A DNA stretch of 64,000 nucleotides from NCBI RefSeq assembly GCF_001724715.1, contig NZ_MEFG01000014.1:125076-189075 (forward strand), given 5' to 3'. The DNA is from Sphingomonas sp. SCN 67-18 (lineage in GTDB: Bacteria; Pseudomonadota; Alphaproteobacteria; Sphingomonadales; Sphingomonadaceae). A program made the translations under genes and the position numbers. Below the pieces are notes generated by a model. It worked only from the letters and a program-made list of their open reading frames with translations, made no database searches and was not told the DNA's origin. This document shows, piece after piece, positions 25,829 to 35,030 of the stretch (positions within the stretch are counted from its first letter, which is position 1; every line of letters begins with the position of its first letter).

Positions 25829-26922
25829 GCAGCTTCCTTGGGCTGATCGTCCAGTTGGAACGGGATTTCGATCGTCACGCCGAAACCGCCTCCTGTGCGC
25901 GACTTCGCCTCGAAACGATGGTCCGCGCCATAGGCCTGCGCCAGCCTGTCCCGAATATTCGCCAGTCCGACGCCTGTTGAATAGCTGGGGGCGGATCGCC
26001 TGTCCTTCAAGCCCGGCCCGGTATCGATCACCTTGATCTGCACCCTGTCGACGATCAGCCGCGCCTCGACGGTGATGTCGGCGCCGTCCTCGCGCGGGGT
26101 GACGGCATATTTGATCGCATTTTCCACCAGCGGCTGCAGCAGCAGCGAGGGCAGGCGCGCCCGCGCGGCCGCCGGATCCAGCTCGAAACTGGGGCGCAGC
26201 CGGTCCTCGAACCGCATCTTCTCGATCTCGAGATAAAGCTTCAGCGTCTCGATCTCCTGCTCCAGCGTCACCTGCGCGGTCGGCTCGTTGACCAGCGTGT
26301 AGCGCAGGAAGGACGACAGGCGGGACAGCATGGCATTGGCCCGCTCCGTCTGTTTCAGCAGCACCAGCGTGGAGATGGAATTCAGCGTGTTGAACAGGAA
26401 ATGCGGGTTCAGCTGATAGCGCAGCATGGCGAGCTGCGCCGATGAAGCCTGGCTTTCCAGCCGCGCCAGCTGATCAGCCTGCTCCTCGACGACCAGGAAG
26501 AAATTGATCGCATAATAAAGCGCGGACCAGGCGGCGATCACCGTGAAATCGAGAAAGATGGTGCCGAGGAACAGGCGCAGCTCGAACGGCTCGCCGGGCC
26601 GCTGGATGGTGTTGAACATCCAGGCGTCGATCATCGAATAGATGGTCGCCGCCGCCAGCACGGTCAGGATGGAAAACCCCCAGGTCACGACCGGCCGGCG
26701 CGAGATCAGCGCGCGGAACGCCGCCGCCATCACCAGCGTCAGCGAATAGCCCGTCGCCGTCGACACCGCGACCGGCACGAGAATCGACAGGGTGAAGCCG
26801 TTGGCGAAGCCCGATGTCGCGCGCAGCAGGAAATAACCCGCCCAGCCCGCGGTCTGCAGCCGCCAGAATGCACTGTTCTTGTCGTCGAAGAACGGACGGG
26901 GGGTAAATGCCATGCTTGCCAT
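25825..26922 (-). CDS. LytS/YehU-type sensor histidine kinase
   Basis: 365-residue membrane kinase of the His_kinase (LytS-like) family. About four membrane segments lie between residues 24 and 146, a short coiled region follows, and His174 sits in QLNPHFLFNTLNSI. The ATPase motifs are LVENAIKYA (N box) and DTGPGL/STGVGLANIRDRL (G boxes). There is no recognisable extracytoplasmic sensor domain. Start 26922 is uncertain; 26913 is an in-frame alternative. It is divergent from the TonB receptor gene. Confidence 0.92.
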   Translation of the reverse strand: MASMAFTPRPFFDDKNSAFWRLQTAGWAGYFLLRATSGFANGFTLSILVPVAVSTATGYSLTLVMAAAFRALISRRPVVTWGFSILTVLAAATIYSMIDAWMFNTIQRPGEPFELRLFLGTIFLDFTVIAAWSALYYAINFFLVVEEQADQLARLESQASSAQLAMLRYQLNPHFLFNTLNSISTLVLLKQTERANAMLSRLSSFLRYTLVNEPTAQVTLEQEIETLKLYLEIEKMRFEDRLRPSFELDPAAARARLPSLLLQPLVENAIKYAVTPREDGADITVEARLIVDRVQIKVIDTGPGLKDRRSAPSYSTGVGLANIRDRLAQAYGADHRFEAKSRTGGGFGVTIEIPFQLDDQPKEAA

Positions 26923-27281
26923 CGCAGGCCGGTCTAATGGATTTCCACCGGGGTTAGAAGCGCGCCCGCGCGAAACCCCGCCGGGGCGCCGGACACGCCC
27001 CCGAAACAACCCCCGCCAGCCGCGCCGCGCGCTCTGCTGCACCGCAGCAACGCGCCGATTGCCGTGCAACAGGATTAACCAAAAAATTTTATATGAAACC
27101 TATGAAATATAATAATATAAATTGGATTCTGATGCTTTTTTGCAACGCGAATTCTCTTTGTTGCGTCGCCCCCTAATTCGGACTCTGCTGTCACGATGCA
27201 GCAATATATCGCGGCCACATGGCAGCGGAACGGCGCCAGTCGTCGCAATGCGGGCACGAGCTCGACTAGGGGAAAACGAAC
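26923..27281. promoter_or_regulatory. Divergent intergenic region, AT-rich, between sensor kinase and TonB receptor
   Basis: 359 bp without a credible gene. The part at about 27075-27130 is unusually AT-rich for this sequence (runs such as ATATAATAATATAAATTGG), likely promoter DNA for the TonB receptor gene; AGGGGA lies before its ATG. No clear operator was identified. Confidence 0.6.
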
Positions 27282-30200
27282 ATGCGGAATCAGCTCTATT
27301 TTGGCGCGGCCATCGTCGCGCTCATGGCGCCGGCGGGCTCCTATGCACAGGAAACGACATCGTCGATCCGGGGTGTGGTGACCTCGACCGGCGCGCCTGT
27401 CGCGGGTGCCTCCGTGGTCGTCACGCACGAGCCTTCGGGCACGCGGTCGGTCGCGACCACGGACGTCAATGGCAGCTTCAACGTCAGCGGCCTGCGCGTG
27501 GGCGGCCCCTTCTCCGTCACCGTGAACGGCAACGAGGCTCGAATCACCGATATCTTCACCGATGTCGGCCAGCCCTATGATATCCCCATCGAACTGCGTC
27601 AGGGCGAAGACATCGTCGTGACGGCATCCTCGGTCGCCAAGGCAGGGTCGATCTCCCAGGGCCCGGTCACGCTGCTCAACATCGAACAGATCGCCAAGGT
27701 CGCCACCGTCAACCGCGACATCCGCGATCTGGCGCGGCGCGATCCCTTCGCCCGGCTGGACGATACGCCGGGCGGCGGTCGCGCGGTCTCGTTCGCGGGG
27801 CAGAACGCCCGCTTCAATCGCTTCTCCGTCGATGGCGTGCCCATCACGGACAATTTCGGCCTCAACCCTGACGGGCTTCCCAGCCGGCGCAGCCCGATCC
27901 CGCTCGACGCCATCGGCCAGTTCCAGACCAAGGTCGCGCCGTTCGACGTGCGCGAAGGCAATTTCCAGGGCGGCGCGATCAACATCGTGCTGCGCTCCGG
28001 CACCAACCATTTCCAGGGCACCGGCTTCTACGCCTATTCCAGCGACAAGCTGACCGGCGACAAGACGAAGGACCTGGACGTCACGCTGCCCAAGTTCAAG
28101 ATCGAGAATTACGGCGCCGAGCTGTCCGGCCCGATCATCAAGGACAAGCTGTTCTTCATGATCGCCGGCGAGCGCATTCGCGCCGGCACGCCGATCCCCG
28201 AAGGCCCGACCGACAACAATGCGGGTACGGCTATTCCGACGCTCACCCAGGCACAGGTCGATCAGGTCACCCAGATCGCCAAGTCGCGCTATAATTACGA
28301 TGCCGGCGGCGTGCTGAACAATTCCGACGACAAGGACGACCGCCTGGTCGCCAAGATCGACGCCAATCTGTCCGACAGCCAGCGCCTGTCGCTGACCTAC
28401 AGCTACACCAAGGACTCGATCAAATTTAACCAGAACAGCTTCACCACCGGCGTGCCGGGGCTTGGCCTCGAATCGAACGGCTATGTCGCGACCAACCGCC
28501 TGCACACCGGCGTCGTCCAGCTGAACTCCGACTGGTCGGACAGCTTCTCGACCGAAGTTCGCGGCTTCTACAAGGATTACAAGCGCGGTCAGGACCCGAT
28601 CCTGGGTCGCGGTTTCGCCCAGTTCCGCGTTTGCACCGCGCCGACGTCGGATCGCGGCGCCGCCGCCAACCCGACCAGCACGACGGAGGCGACGAGCTGC
28701 GCCGCGGGGTCGTCCATCGTCTCGCTCGGGCCGGACATTTCGCGCCAGTCCAATGCGTTGACCAGCCGCACCTATGGCGTGTCGGGCCAGGCCAAGCTGA
28801 CGCTGAACGATCATAATCTGAAGCTCTTCGCGGACTTCCAGGACACGAAGATCTTCAACATCTTCCTGCAGCGCACGTCGGGCGATTATTATTTCGATTC
28901 GATCGCGGATTTCGCCGCCGGAAACGCCCAGCGCCTGCAATATCAGAACGCCATCCCGTCGCTCGATCCCGCCGATGCGGCTGCCCGCTTCGGTTATCAG
29001 AGCTACAGCTTCGGCATCCAGGACAGCTGGAGCGTCAGCGATACGCTCAACGTCTCCTATGGCGCGCGCTACGATCTTTACGGCGGACATAGCCGCCCGG
29101 CGACGAACGCGACGTTCGCCAGCCGCTACGGTTTCCCGAACACGGCCTTCATTTCGGGCCGCGGCCTGTTCCAGCCGCGCTTCGGCTTCGACTGGAAGCC
29201 GCTCGACCGGCTGACGATCCGCGGCGGTGGCGGCATCTTCGGCGGCGGATCGCCGGACGTGTATATCTCGAACAGCTTCTCGACCACCGGCGTCCTGAGC
29301 AATTCCATCGATATCCGTCAGGCCAATAACGGCACCTTCACCGGCACCGGGCTGCCCGCCGGCGTCGGCGCCGACGCGCTGACCAATGTCGACGGCACGA
29401 CCATCCCGACATCTGTGAACAATTATCTGCTCGCAGGCACGGTGTCGGCCAACTCGCCCACCAACGCGCTCGATCCCGATTTCAAGATCCCGTCGCAATG
29501 GCGCGCAACCATGTCGGCCGATTATGATGCGGATCTCGGTCCGCTGGGCACGGGCTGGACCTTTGGTGCCGACCTCTTCTATTCGGCGGTCAGGAACCAG
29601 GTGCTGTTCACCGATCTGCGCTCGGTGCCGATCGACGGATCGCTCACCCCTGACGGGCGCCAGCGTTATCGGGCGGTGACGACCTTCACCGACAGCAATT
29701 CGGACCTGTTCCTCACCAACACCAAGAAGGGCCGCAGCTACATCGCGATCGCGCGGATGCGCAAGGATTGGGACTTCGGCCTCAACGCCGGACTGAGCTT
29801 CGCCTATCAGGACGTGAAGGATCAGGCGCCGGCGACGTCGTCGACGGCATCGTCAAACTATGCCAACGGCGCCTTCTCGGACCCCAATATCGTCCAGTAC
29901 GGCACCGCCAACGATCAGGTGAAGTACAGCTTCAAATATGACGTGACCTTCGAACGCGCCTTCTTCGGCGACTACAAGACCACGATCGCGCTGTTCGGCG
30001 AAACCCGCGCCGGACACCCGTACAGCTATACCTTCCTCGATCCGGCGTCGGGCCGCAGCCCGGTGTTCGGCACCATCGGCTCGGGCTCGCGTTACCTGCT
30101 GTACGTTCCCAAGGTTGGCGGCGACGCGCTCGTTTCCTATGATTCGACCGCAACGCAGACCGCCTTCGAGGCGTTCATCAACGCGACCGGCCTGAAAAAC

Positions 30201-30578
30201 TATCAGGGCCAGGTCGCACCGCGCAACGCCTTCCGGTCCAGGTGGTTCACCCGGCTCGACCTGCATCTGTCGCAGGAAATCCCGACCGGCTTCGGCGGCT
30301 CGCGCATAACCCTGTTCGCGGACGTCGAGAATTTCACGAACCTGCTCAACAAGAATTGGGGGCAGATCCGCGAATATGCCTTCCCGTACAATGTCGCGCC
30401 GATCCGGGTGTCCTGCCTGACGGCTGCAACCCCCACCGGCACGGCGGGCACCGCCGCGACGTCGACCGCCCAGACCTGCGCTCAGTATCGCTACTCGAGC
30501 TTCTCCGATCCCAAGGACACGGTCTACACCCGCCAGTCGCTCTATGCGATCCGCGTGGGTGCGCGGTTCAGCTTCTGA
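27282..30578 (+). CDS. TonB-dependent receptor, Oar-like with carboxypeptidase-like regulatory domain
   Basis: 1098-residue outer-membrane transporter or adhesin. A signal peptide ends SYA-QE at residue 22. A carboxypeptidase-regulatory-like Ig domain follows (about 26-105: SIRGVVTSTGAPVAGASVVV, TTDVNGSFNVSGL). EDIVVTASS resembles the TonB-box region seen in sphingomonads, then comes a plug with FSVDGVPITDNFGL and a long barrel ending RVGARFSF with C-terminal Phe. This Oar-like class is longer than siderophore receptors; the ligand is unknown. It is divergent from a LytS/LytTR pair and ends in a strong terminator. Confidence 0.92.
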   Translation: MRNQLYFGAAIVALMAPAGSYAQETTSSIRGVVTSTGAPVAGASVVVTHEPSGTRSVATTDVNGSFNVSGLRVGGPFSVTVNGNEARITDIFTDVGQPYDIPIELRQGEDIVVTASSVAKAGSISQGPVTLLNIEQIAKVATVNRDIRDLARRDPFARLDDTPGGGRAVSFAGQNARFNRFSVDGVPITDNFGLNPDGLPSRRSPIPLDAIGQFQTKVAPFDVREGNFQGGAINIVLRSGTNHFQGTGFYAYSSDKLTGDKTKDLDVTLPKFKIENYGAELSGPIIKDKLFFMIAGERIRAGTPIPEGPTDNNAGTAIPTLTQAQVDQVTQIAKSRYNYDAGGVLNNSDDKDDRLVAKIDANLSDSQRLSLTYSYTKDSIKFNQNSFTTGVPGLGLESNGYVATNRLHTGVVQLNSDWSDSFSTEVRGFYKDYKRGQDPILGRGFAQFRVCTAPTSDRGAAANPTSTTEATSCAAGSSIVSLGPDISRQSNALTSRTYGVSGQAKLTLNDHNLKLFADFQDTKIFNIFLQRTSGDYYFDSIADFAAGNAQRLQYQNAIPSLDPADAAARFGYQSYSFGIQDSWSVSDTLNVSYGARYDLYGGHSRPATNATFASRYGFPNTAFISGRGLFQPRFGFDWKPLDRLTIRGGGGIFGGGSPDVYISNSFSTTGVLSNSIDIRQANNGTFTGTGLPAGVGADALTNVDGTTIPTSVNNYLLAGTVSANSPTNALDPDFKIPSQWRATMSADYDADLGPLGTGWTFGADLFYSAVRNQVLFTDLRSVPIDGSLTPDGRQRYRAVTTFTDSNSDLFLTNTKKGRSYIAIARMRKDWDFGLNAGLSFAYQDVKDQAPATSSTASSNYANGAFSDPNIVQYGTANDQVKYSFKYDVTFERAFFGDYKTTIALFGETRAGHPYSYTFLDPASGRSPVFGTIGSGSRYLLYVPKVGGDALVSYDSTATQTAFEAFINATGLKNYQGQVAPRNAFRSRWFTRLDLHLSQEIPTGFGGSRITLFADVENFTNLLNKNWGQIREYAFPYNVAPIRVSCLTAATPTGTAGTAATSTAQTCAQYRYSSFSDPKDTVYTRQSLYAIRVGARFSF

Positions 30579-30598
30579 TACCCGCCTCTCGGCAATGG

Positions 30599-30633
30599 AA
30601 AGGCCGTCGCTCCCCAAAGGAGCGGCGGCCTTT
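30599..30633 (+). terminator. Intrinsic terminator after TonB receptor gene
   Basis: AAAGGCCGTCGCTCC (30599-30613) pairs with GGAGCGGCGGCCTTT (30619-30633), one T-G wobble, 5-base loop, followed by TTCC. It ends 15 bp before the convergent HD-domain gene. Confidence 0.88.
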
Positions 30634-30647
30634 TCCTTGTGCGGGCT

Positions 30648-31241
30648 TCAGGCGGCTTCGGCTGGCTTCACATACATGCTGTTGCGCGGAAAGGCGGTGA
30701 CGCGGCGGAGCATCGGCTCGAAGAAGCTGAGCGGCGCGCTGTCATAAGCCGGGTCGAACGCGGCCTGGTCGTATTTCTCGCAGAATTCCGCGCAGGCCTG
30801 AAAATGCGGGTGGCCGCGAAAACCCTCGCGCATGTTCCGGTCCAGCCCCAGATGGTGGAAGAAATAATAGCCCTGGAACACGCCGTGCTGGGCGGTGATC
30901 CAGTGCAGTTCCTCGCTGACGAAGGGCTTCAGGATCGCCGCCGCCACGTCCGGGTGATTATAGCTGCACAAAGTGTCGCCAATGTCGTGGAGCAGCGCCA
31001 TCACGACATAATCCTCGTCGCGCCCGTCGCGGTGGGCGCGGGTCGCGGTCTGCAGGGAGTGCTGCAGCCGGTCGACCGGAAAGCCCCCATAATCGCCGTC
31101 CAGCAGCCGCAGATGGTCGAGCACCCGGTCCGCCAGCCGGCCCGCAAAGGGCATGAAATGGCTGGAGATGACCGCCCAGTCCTCTGCGGTGCCTTCCGTC
31201 ATCGCCGTAAAGCCGGCGCGGTCCTGGCTGCCGTCGCTCAT
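30648..31241 (-). CDS. HD-domain protein with PhnZ/MIOX-like diiron residues
   Basis: 197-residue HD-superfamily protein. Candidate metal ligands are His61, His85-Asp86 (ALLHDIGDT), His96 (NHPDVAAAIL), His119 (TAQHG) and Asp158 (EKYDQAAFD). The segment DYGGFPVDRLQHSLQTA resembles the N-terminal part of PhnZ, the mixed-valent diiron oxygenase that cleaves 2-amino-1-hydroxyethylphosphonate; Tyr51 is 10 residues before His61, as I recall for PhnZ Tyr24/His34. The Glu of PhnZ (position 27) is Phe54 here, so the substrate should differ. It could be an ordinary phosphohydrolase. Confidence 0.8.
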   Translation of the reverse strand: MSDGSQDRAGFTAMTEGTAEDWAVISSHFMPFAGRLADRVLDHLRLLDGDYGGFPVDRLQHSLQTATRAHRDGRDEDYVVMALLHDIGDTLCSYNHPDVAAAILKPFVSEELHWITAQHGVFQGYYFFHHLGLDRNMREGFRGHPHFQACAEFCEKYDQAAFDPAYDSAPLSFFEPMLRRVTAFPRNSMYVKPAEAA

Positions 31242-31429
31242 CGTTCATCCTTTCCGCTGCGGGTCGCCGCCCGCTTCCGAATCGGAGTCTAAACCCCTGC
31301 GCCTCCGGGTCAATCGCCATCAATATATTGAAATATCATGATATTATCATCGTGTCGGTGGCGTTAACCATTCTTTATGCACCCAGCGACGATGCTCCCA
31401 TGGAGACAGGTTCACAGGGGGCCAGCAAC

Positions 31430-31732
31430 ATGGGAAACAGCTACAAGAGCGCCGCATTCCTGATGGAAAGCCGGATGGCGGACGCCGCTATGGGCGACAG
31501 CAACGCCTGCTTCGAATTGGGGATCGCCTATTCGTCCGGGGCCGGCGGCCTCAACGTCGATCTCATCGAGGCGCATAAATGGTTCAACCTCGCCGCCCTG
31601 CGCGGCAGCGAACGGGGCCAGCAATGCCGGGCCGAAATCGCGGAGGAAATGTCCAGCCGCGAGATCGCCGAAGCCCAGCGCCAGGCCCGCGCCTGGCTGC
31701 ACGGCGCCGGCGCCGCGCTCCGCGCCGCCTGA
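31430..31732 (+). CDS. Small Sel1-repeat-like protein
   Basis: 100-residue protein with one Sel1/TPR-like repeat pair: ACFELGIAYSSGAGG followed by DLIEAHKWFNLAALRG. The end is helical and Ala/Arg-rich. The ATG at 31430 has GGGGG 8 bp upstream; ATGs at 31400 and 31328 extend the frame but add a segment unlike homologues. It has no signal peptide from this start. It converges with the acyltransferase gene at 2 bp. Confidence 0.75.
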   Translation: MGNSYKSAAFLMESRMADAAMGDSNACFELGIAYSSGAGGLNVDLIEAHKWFNLAALRGSERGQQCRAEIAEEMSSREIAEAQRQARAWLHGAGAALRAA

Positions 31733-31734
31733 CG

Positions 31735-32868
31735 TCAATCCTCTTTCCTGAACGGCGCCATCGCGCCCATCCTGTCGATGTCGCGCGCCACCGCGCGCCG
31801 CTCCGCCGCCAGGAAATCCGCCACCGCCGCGCGAAAGGCGGGATCGGCGATATAATGGGCGGAAAATGTCGCCACCGGCGCATAGCCGCGCGCCAGCTTG
31901 TGGCCGCCCTGCGCGCCCGCCTCGACATGGGCCAGTCCGCGCGCGATCGCGGCGTCGATCGCCTGATAATAGCATAGCTCGAAATGGAGGAAGGGCACCT
32001 CCTCCACCGCCCCCCAATAGCGCCCGTACAGCGTGTCGGCGCCGATCAGGTTCAGCGCCCCGGCAATCGGCCGCCCGTCGCGCAGCGCCAGCACCAGCAA
32101 CACCCGATCCGCCATCCGCGCGCCCAGCAGGGAGAAGAATGCACGGGTCAAATAGGGCCGCCCCCATTTGCGCGCGCCGGTATCCTGGTAGAAATGCCAG
32201 AAGGCGTCCCAGTGCGCCTCGCCGATCGCGTCGCCGCTCAGCTGGACGATCTCCAGCCCCGCCACCGCCGCCGCCCGTTCCCGCCGGATCGCCTTGCGCT
32301 TGCGGGATGACAGCGCCGCCAGAAAATCGTCGAAATCGCCATAGCCGGCATTGGACCAGTGGAACTGGCTGTCGGTGCGGACCAGCCAGCCCGCCGCCTC
32401 GAACAGCGGCACCTGTTGCGGCGCGACGAAGGTGGCATGGGCGGAGGACAGGCCGTGCTGCGTCACCACCGCTTCCGCCGCCGCGATCAGCGCCGGGGCG
32501 ACGGCCGCATCGCGCATCAGCAGGCGCGGGCCGGGCACGGGCGAAAAGGGCACCGCGATCTGCAGCTTGGGGTAATAACGCCCGCCCGCCCGCTCGAACG
32601 CATCGGCCCAGGCGTGGTCGAACACATATTCGCCCTGGCTGTGGCTCTTGGCATAAGCGGGCACCACCCCGGCCAGCCGCCCGTCCGCCCCGTCGATGGC
32701 GATGGGCAGCGGCTGCCAGCCGAACCGCGACACCGCGCTGCCCGAATCCTCCAGCGCGCTCAGGAAAGCATGGCTGACGAAGGGGTTGTCCGCCCCCGCG
32801 CACGCATCCCATTCAGCCGCGTCAAAGGATGCGACGCCGTCGCCGATCCGCGCGACGAGATCGGTCAT
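31735..32868 (-). CDS. FemAB-like N-acyltransferase (peptidogalycan family)
   Basis: 377-residue GNAT-fold protein of the family annotated as peptidogalycan biosynthesis/FemAB-like (DUF482). Characteristic parts are NPFVSHAFLSALEDSG near the N-terminus, YVFDHAWADAFERAGGRYYPKLQIAVPFSPVPG, and HFELCYYQAIDAAIARGL with GAQGGHKLARGY near the end. The biochemical substrate is not established. It overlaps the GDPD gene by 4 bp on the same strand. Confidence 0.85.
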   Translation of the reverse strand: MTDLVARIGDGVASFDAAEWDACAGADNPFVSHAFLSALEDSGSAVSRFGWQPLPIAIDGADGRLAGVVPAYAKSHSQGEYVFDHAWADAFERAGGRYYPKLQIAVPFSPVPGPRLLMRDAAVAPALIAAAEAVVTQHGLSSAHATFVAPQQVPLFEAAGWLVRTDSQFHWSNAGYGDFDDFLAALSSRKRKAIRRERAAAVAGLEIVQLSGDAIGEAHWDAFWHFYQDTGARKWGRPYLTRAFFSLLGARMADRVLLVLALRDGRPIAGALNLIGADTLYGRYWGAVEEVPFLHFELCYYQAIDAAIARGLAHVEAGAQGGHKLARGYAPVATFSAHYIADPAFRAAVADFLAAERRAVARDIDRMGAMAPFRKED

Positions 32869-33629
32869 GGCATGCGTTCGTAGATGATCTGATCCGTAGA
32901 GGCCGCCGCCGTCTCGCGCTGCGCCGGGCTGCGCACCGTCCAGGTCAGCACGGGCATGCCCCGCGCCCGCGCCCTGCCGGCAAAGCGCGACGGCAGATCG
33001 CGTATGTCATAGGCCAGAAAATCGGGCCGGGCGCGCCGCAAGGCCAGCCGGCGGACAAGCCCGCCCAACAGCCCCTTGCGCCCTTCTTCGGTCATCACCA
33101 GCCCGCGCACGATGCGGTCCTCATGGTCGTGGAACCAGCGCGACACCAGCGGATTGAACGACATCACCGCCGCTGCGCCGCGATAGCCCTCCAGGGCGCG
33201 GCGCACCGCCTGACACAGCGGCGCGACATGGCGGTCCGGCGCCTTGATCTCGATCAGCATCGGCACCCGGCCGTCGACCAGCGCGAGCACCTCGTCGAGC
33301 CGGGGAATGGATTCGTCGCCGCCGGTCAGTGCAATGGCGGAAAGGGCGGCGGGCATCCGCACGGCGACCGGCCCCCGTTCACCCGTCAATCGGTCAAGAT
33401 CGTCATCGTGGAAGACGAAGGGCGTGCCGTCCGCCGCCGGCTGGATGTCGCATTCTATGCCATGGCCGATGGCGATGGCGGCGCGAAAGGCGGCGCGGCT
33501 GTTTTCCGGCGCGCCCGGCCCGTGCAGGCCGCGATGGGCAAAGGGCTGCGCGAACAGGAAAGCCACCCGTCGTTGCGACGGAGCCGCGCTGAACAGGGGA
33601 TCAGGCGGCGCGAACGGCGACGATGGCAT
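32865..33629 (-). CDS. Glycerophosphodiester phosphodiesterase family protein
   Basis: 254-residue TIM-barrel phosphodiesterase that would hydrolyse glycerophosphodiesters to glycerol-3-phosphate. The catalytic motifs are AHRGLHGPGAPENSRAAF, ECDIQPAADGTPFVFHDDDL and LIEIKAP. There is no signal peptide, so it is cytoplasmic (UgpQ-like). The first 29 bp overlap the end of the RidA gene upstream. Confidence 0.92.
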   Translation of the reverse strand: MPSSPFAPPDPLFSAAPSQRRVAFLFAQPFAHRGLHGPGAPENSRAAFRAAIAIGHGIECDIQPAADGTPFVFHDDDLDRLTGERGPVAVRMPAALSAIALTGGDESIPRLDEVLALVDGRVPMLIEIKAPDRHVAPLCQAVRRALEGYRGAAAVMSFNPLVSRWFHDHEDRIVRGLVMTEEGRKGLLGGLVRRLALRRARPDFLAYDIRDLPSRFAGRARARGMPVLTWTVRSPAQRETAAASTDQIIYERMP

Positions 33630-34062
33630 CGATTTCCACGGCCGCGCCCAGCGGCAGCACCGGCACCCCCACCGCGCTGCGCGCGTGGCGGCCGGCCTCT
33701 CCGAATATGTCGGCCATCAGCGTCGATGCGCCGTCGGCCACCTTGGCCTGATCGGTGAAGCGGCCATCGCTGTTCACGAACACGCCCAGCTTGACGATGC
33801 GCTCCACCCGTTCCAGCGATCCGAGCGCCTTCCTGATCTGCGCGACCAGCATCAGCGCGCAGGCCTGCGCCGCCTCCCGGCCGAACTCGATGTCGCGATC
33901 CTCGCCCAGCCGGCCGCGCATCACCTCGCCATTGCGGAACGGCAGCTGGCCGGAAATATGGAGCAGCCCCCCGATTTCCACCGTCGGGACATAAGCGGCG
34001 ACGGGCGCGGCCGGGGCCGGGAGCTTGTGGCCGAGTTCGGCGATCTTCTCGTCTATCGTCAT
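33601..34062 (-). CDS. RidA family protein
   Basis: 153-residue YjgF/RidA-fold protein; family members deaminate reactive enamine/imine intermediates. Recognisable parts are PTVEIGGLLHISGQLPFRNGE, KLGVFVNSDGRFTDQAKVADGAS and GRHARSAVGVPVLPLGAAVEIDAI. It is of the longer subtype (about 150 residues). The Arg equivalent to the catalytic Arg105 appears as the Arg in ARSAVGV. Confidence 0.9.
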   Translation of the reverse strand: MTIDEKIAELGHKLPAPAAPVAAYVPTVEIGGLLHISGQLPFRNGEVMRGRLGEDRDIEFGREAAQACALMLVAQIRKALGSLERVERIVKLGVFVNSDGRFTDQAKVADGASTLMADIFGEAGRHARSAVGVPVLPLGAAVEIDAIVAVRAA

Positions 34063-34095
34063 AGCCCCTCGTGAAGCACCGGCATGGCCGCCCGG

Positions 34096-34725
34096 TCAAG
34101 CCCCGGCCGGGGCCATCGCCTCGAAACGCGCCAATATCCATGCCGCCGCCGCGGGCCAGTCATCGATCCGCGCATGGGCGAAAGGCGCCGCCGCTACCGA
34201 TCCGGCCAGGCTCGGCTCGGAAATCATGTGCAGCCGGTGGACGGCGGGGGCGTGGCGGGCGACCGATTCGTGATGCGTCGCCAGATCGTCGACGAACACC
34301 GTCACCGACGGATCATGTTCGGCAATCAGCCGCGCGACGGGCACGCCCTTGCCGCCCTGGTTGCAGACCACGCGATGGCGGATGCCCACCGCCTCCAGCT
34401 GCGCCACCCGGTCGGCATGGCACTGGTCGCCCAGATTGGTGAGGATGACGATATCGGCAACGCGGGCAATGTCGGCCAGCGCCTCGCGGGCATGGGGCAC
34501 CAGCGTCTGGCGGTGCATTTCCGTCGCGAAGAACCCGTCGAGCAGCGGCCACATATCCTCGCGCGCCACATAGCTGCCGTCCGCGCGCCGCCGCATGGAA
34601 CGGGAGAAATCGCCCCCGTCCGGCGCGAAATCCACGTCATGCGCCTCGCCCAGCCAGGCGCCGAACGGCACCACCATGTGCAGCAGCACCTCATCGCAAT
34701 CGGAAATCAGCAGCGGTTTCTTCAT
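34096..34725 (-). CDS. HAD family hydrolase
   Basis: 209-residue haloacid-dehalogenase-like protein. Motif I is ISDCDEVLLH with the nucleophile Asp and a second Asp two residues on; motif II is VILTNLGD; motif IV is TVFVDDLATHH. A small cap lies between motifs I and II. The start overlaps the DUF3572 gene stop (34722-34725). Likely a cytosolic phosphatase of unknown substrate. Confidence 0.82.
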   Translation of the reverse strand: MKKPLLISDCDEVLLHMVVPFGAWLGEAHDVDFAPDGGDFSRSMRRRADGSYVAREDMWPLLDGFFATEMHRQTLVPHAREALADIARVADIVILTNLGDQCHADRVAQLEAVGIRHRVVCNQGGKGVPVARLIAEHDPSVTVFVDDLATHHESVARHAPAVHRLHMISEPSLAGSVAAAPFAHARIDDWPAAAAWILARFEAMAPAGA

Positions 34726-34994
34726 GGTTCGAGCATCCTGCGAACATCGACGAGCATGGCGGGCGCAATCTCCAGCGCGGCGGCGCAGGCCAGCAGGTCC
34801 GGCTCATGCGCCTCCAGAAAGCCGAGCAGCGCGACAAGCAGCACCGGGTCCGCCGCGCGGCGGCGCAGATCGTCCGGCGTCAACCCGGTCAGCGCCAGCA
34901 GCCGGTCCGCCCGGGCGGGGTCGGACACCGCCCAGCCAAGCGCGGCCAGGCCGATCGCGATCGCATCTTGCGGGTTTGTCTCGGGCTTGCGCAT
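34722..34994 (-). CDS. DUF3572 family protein
   Basis: 90-residue all-helical protein of the DUF3572 family, found in alphaproteobacteria, function unknown. Typical segments are DAIAIGLAALGWAVSDPARADRLL, LTPDDLRRRAADP and LLGFLEAHEPDLLACA. It is divergent from divK across 36 bp, an arrangement often seen in this class. Confidence 0.85.
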   Translation of the reverse strand: MRKPETNPQDAIAIGLAALGWAVSDPARADRLLALTGLTPDDLRRRAADPVLLVALLGFLEAHEPDLLACAAALEIAPAMLVDVRRMLEP

Positions 34995-35030
34995 CGCCTA
35001 ATATGGGCTCCGGTGAAGCATGAGGGCCGC

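Noticed and set aside
27075..29498. 807-codon open frame on the minus strand opposite the TonB receptor gene
   Set aside because: Antisense shadow of high-GC codon usage: Arg/Asp/Ala-rich, no domain, and the sense strand encodes a complete receptor.
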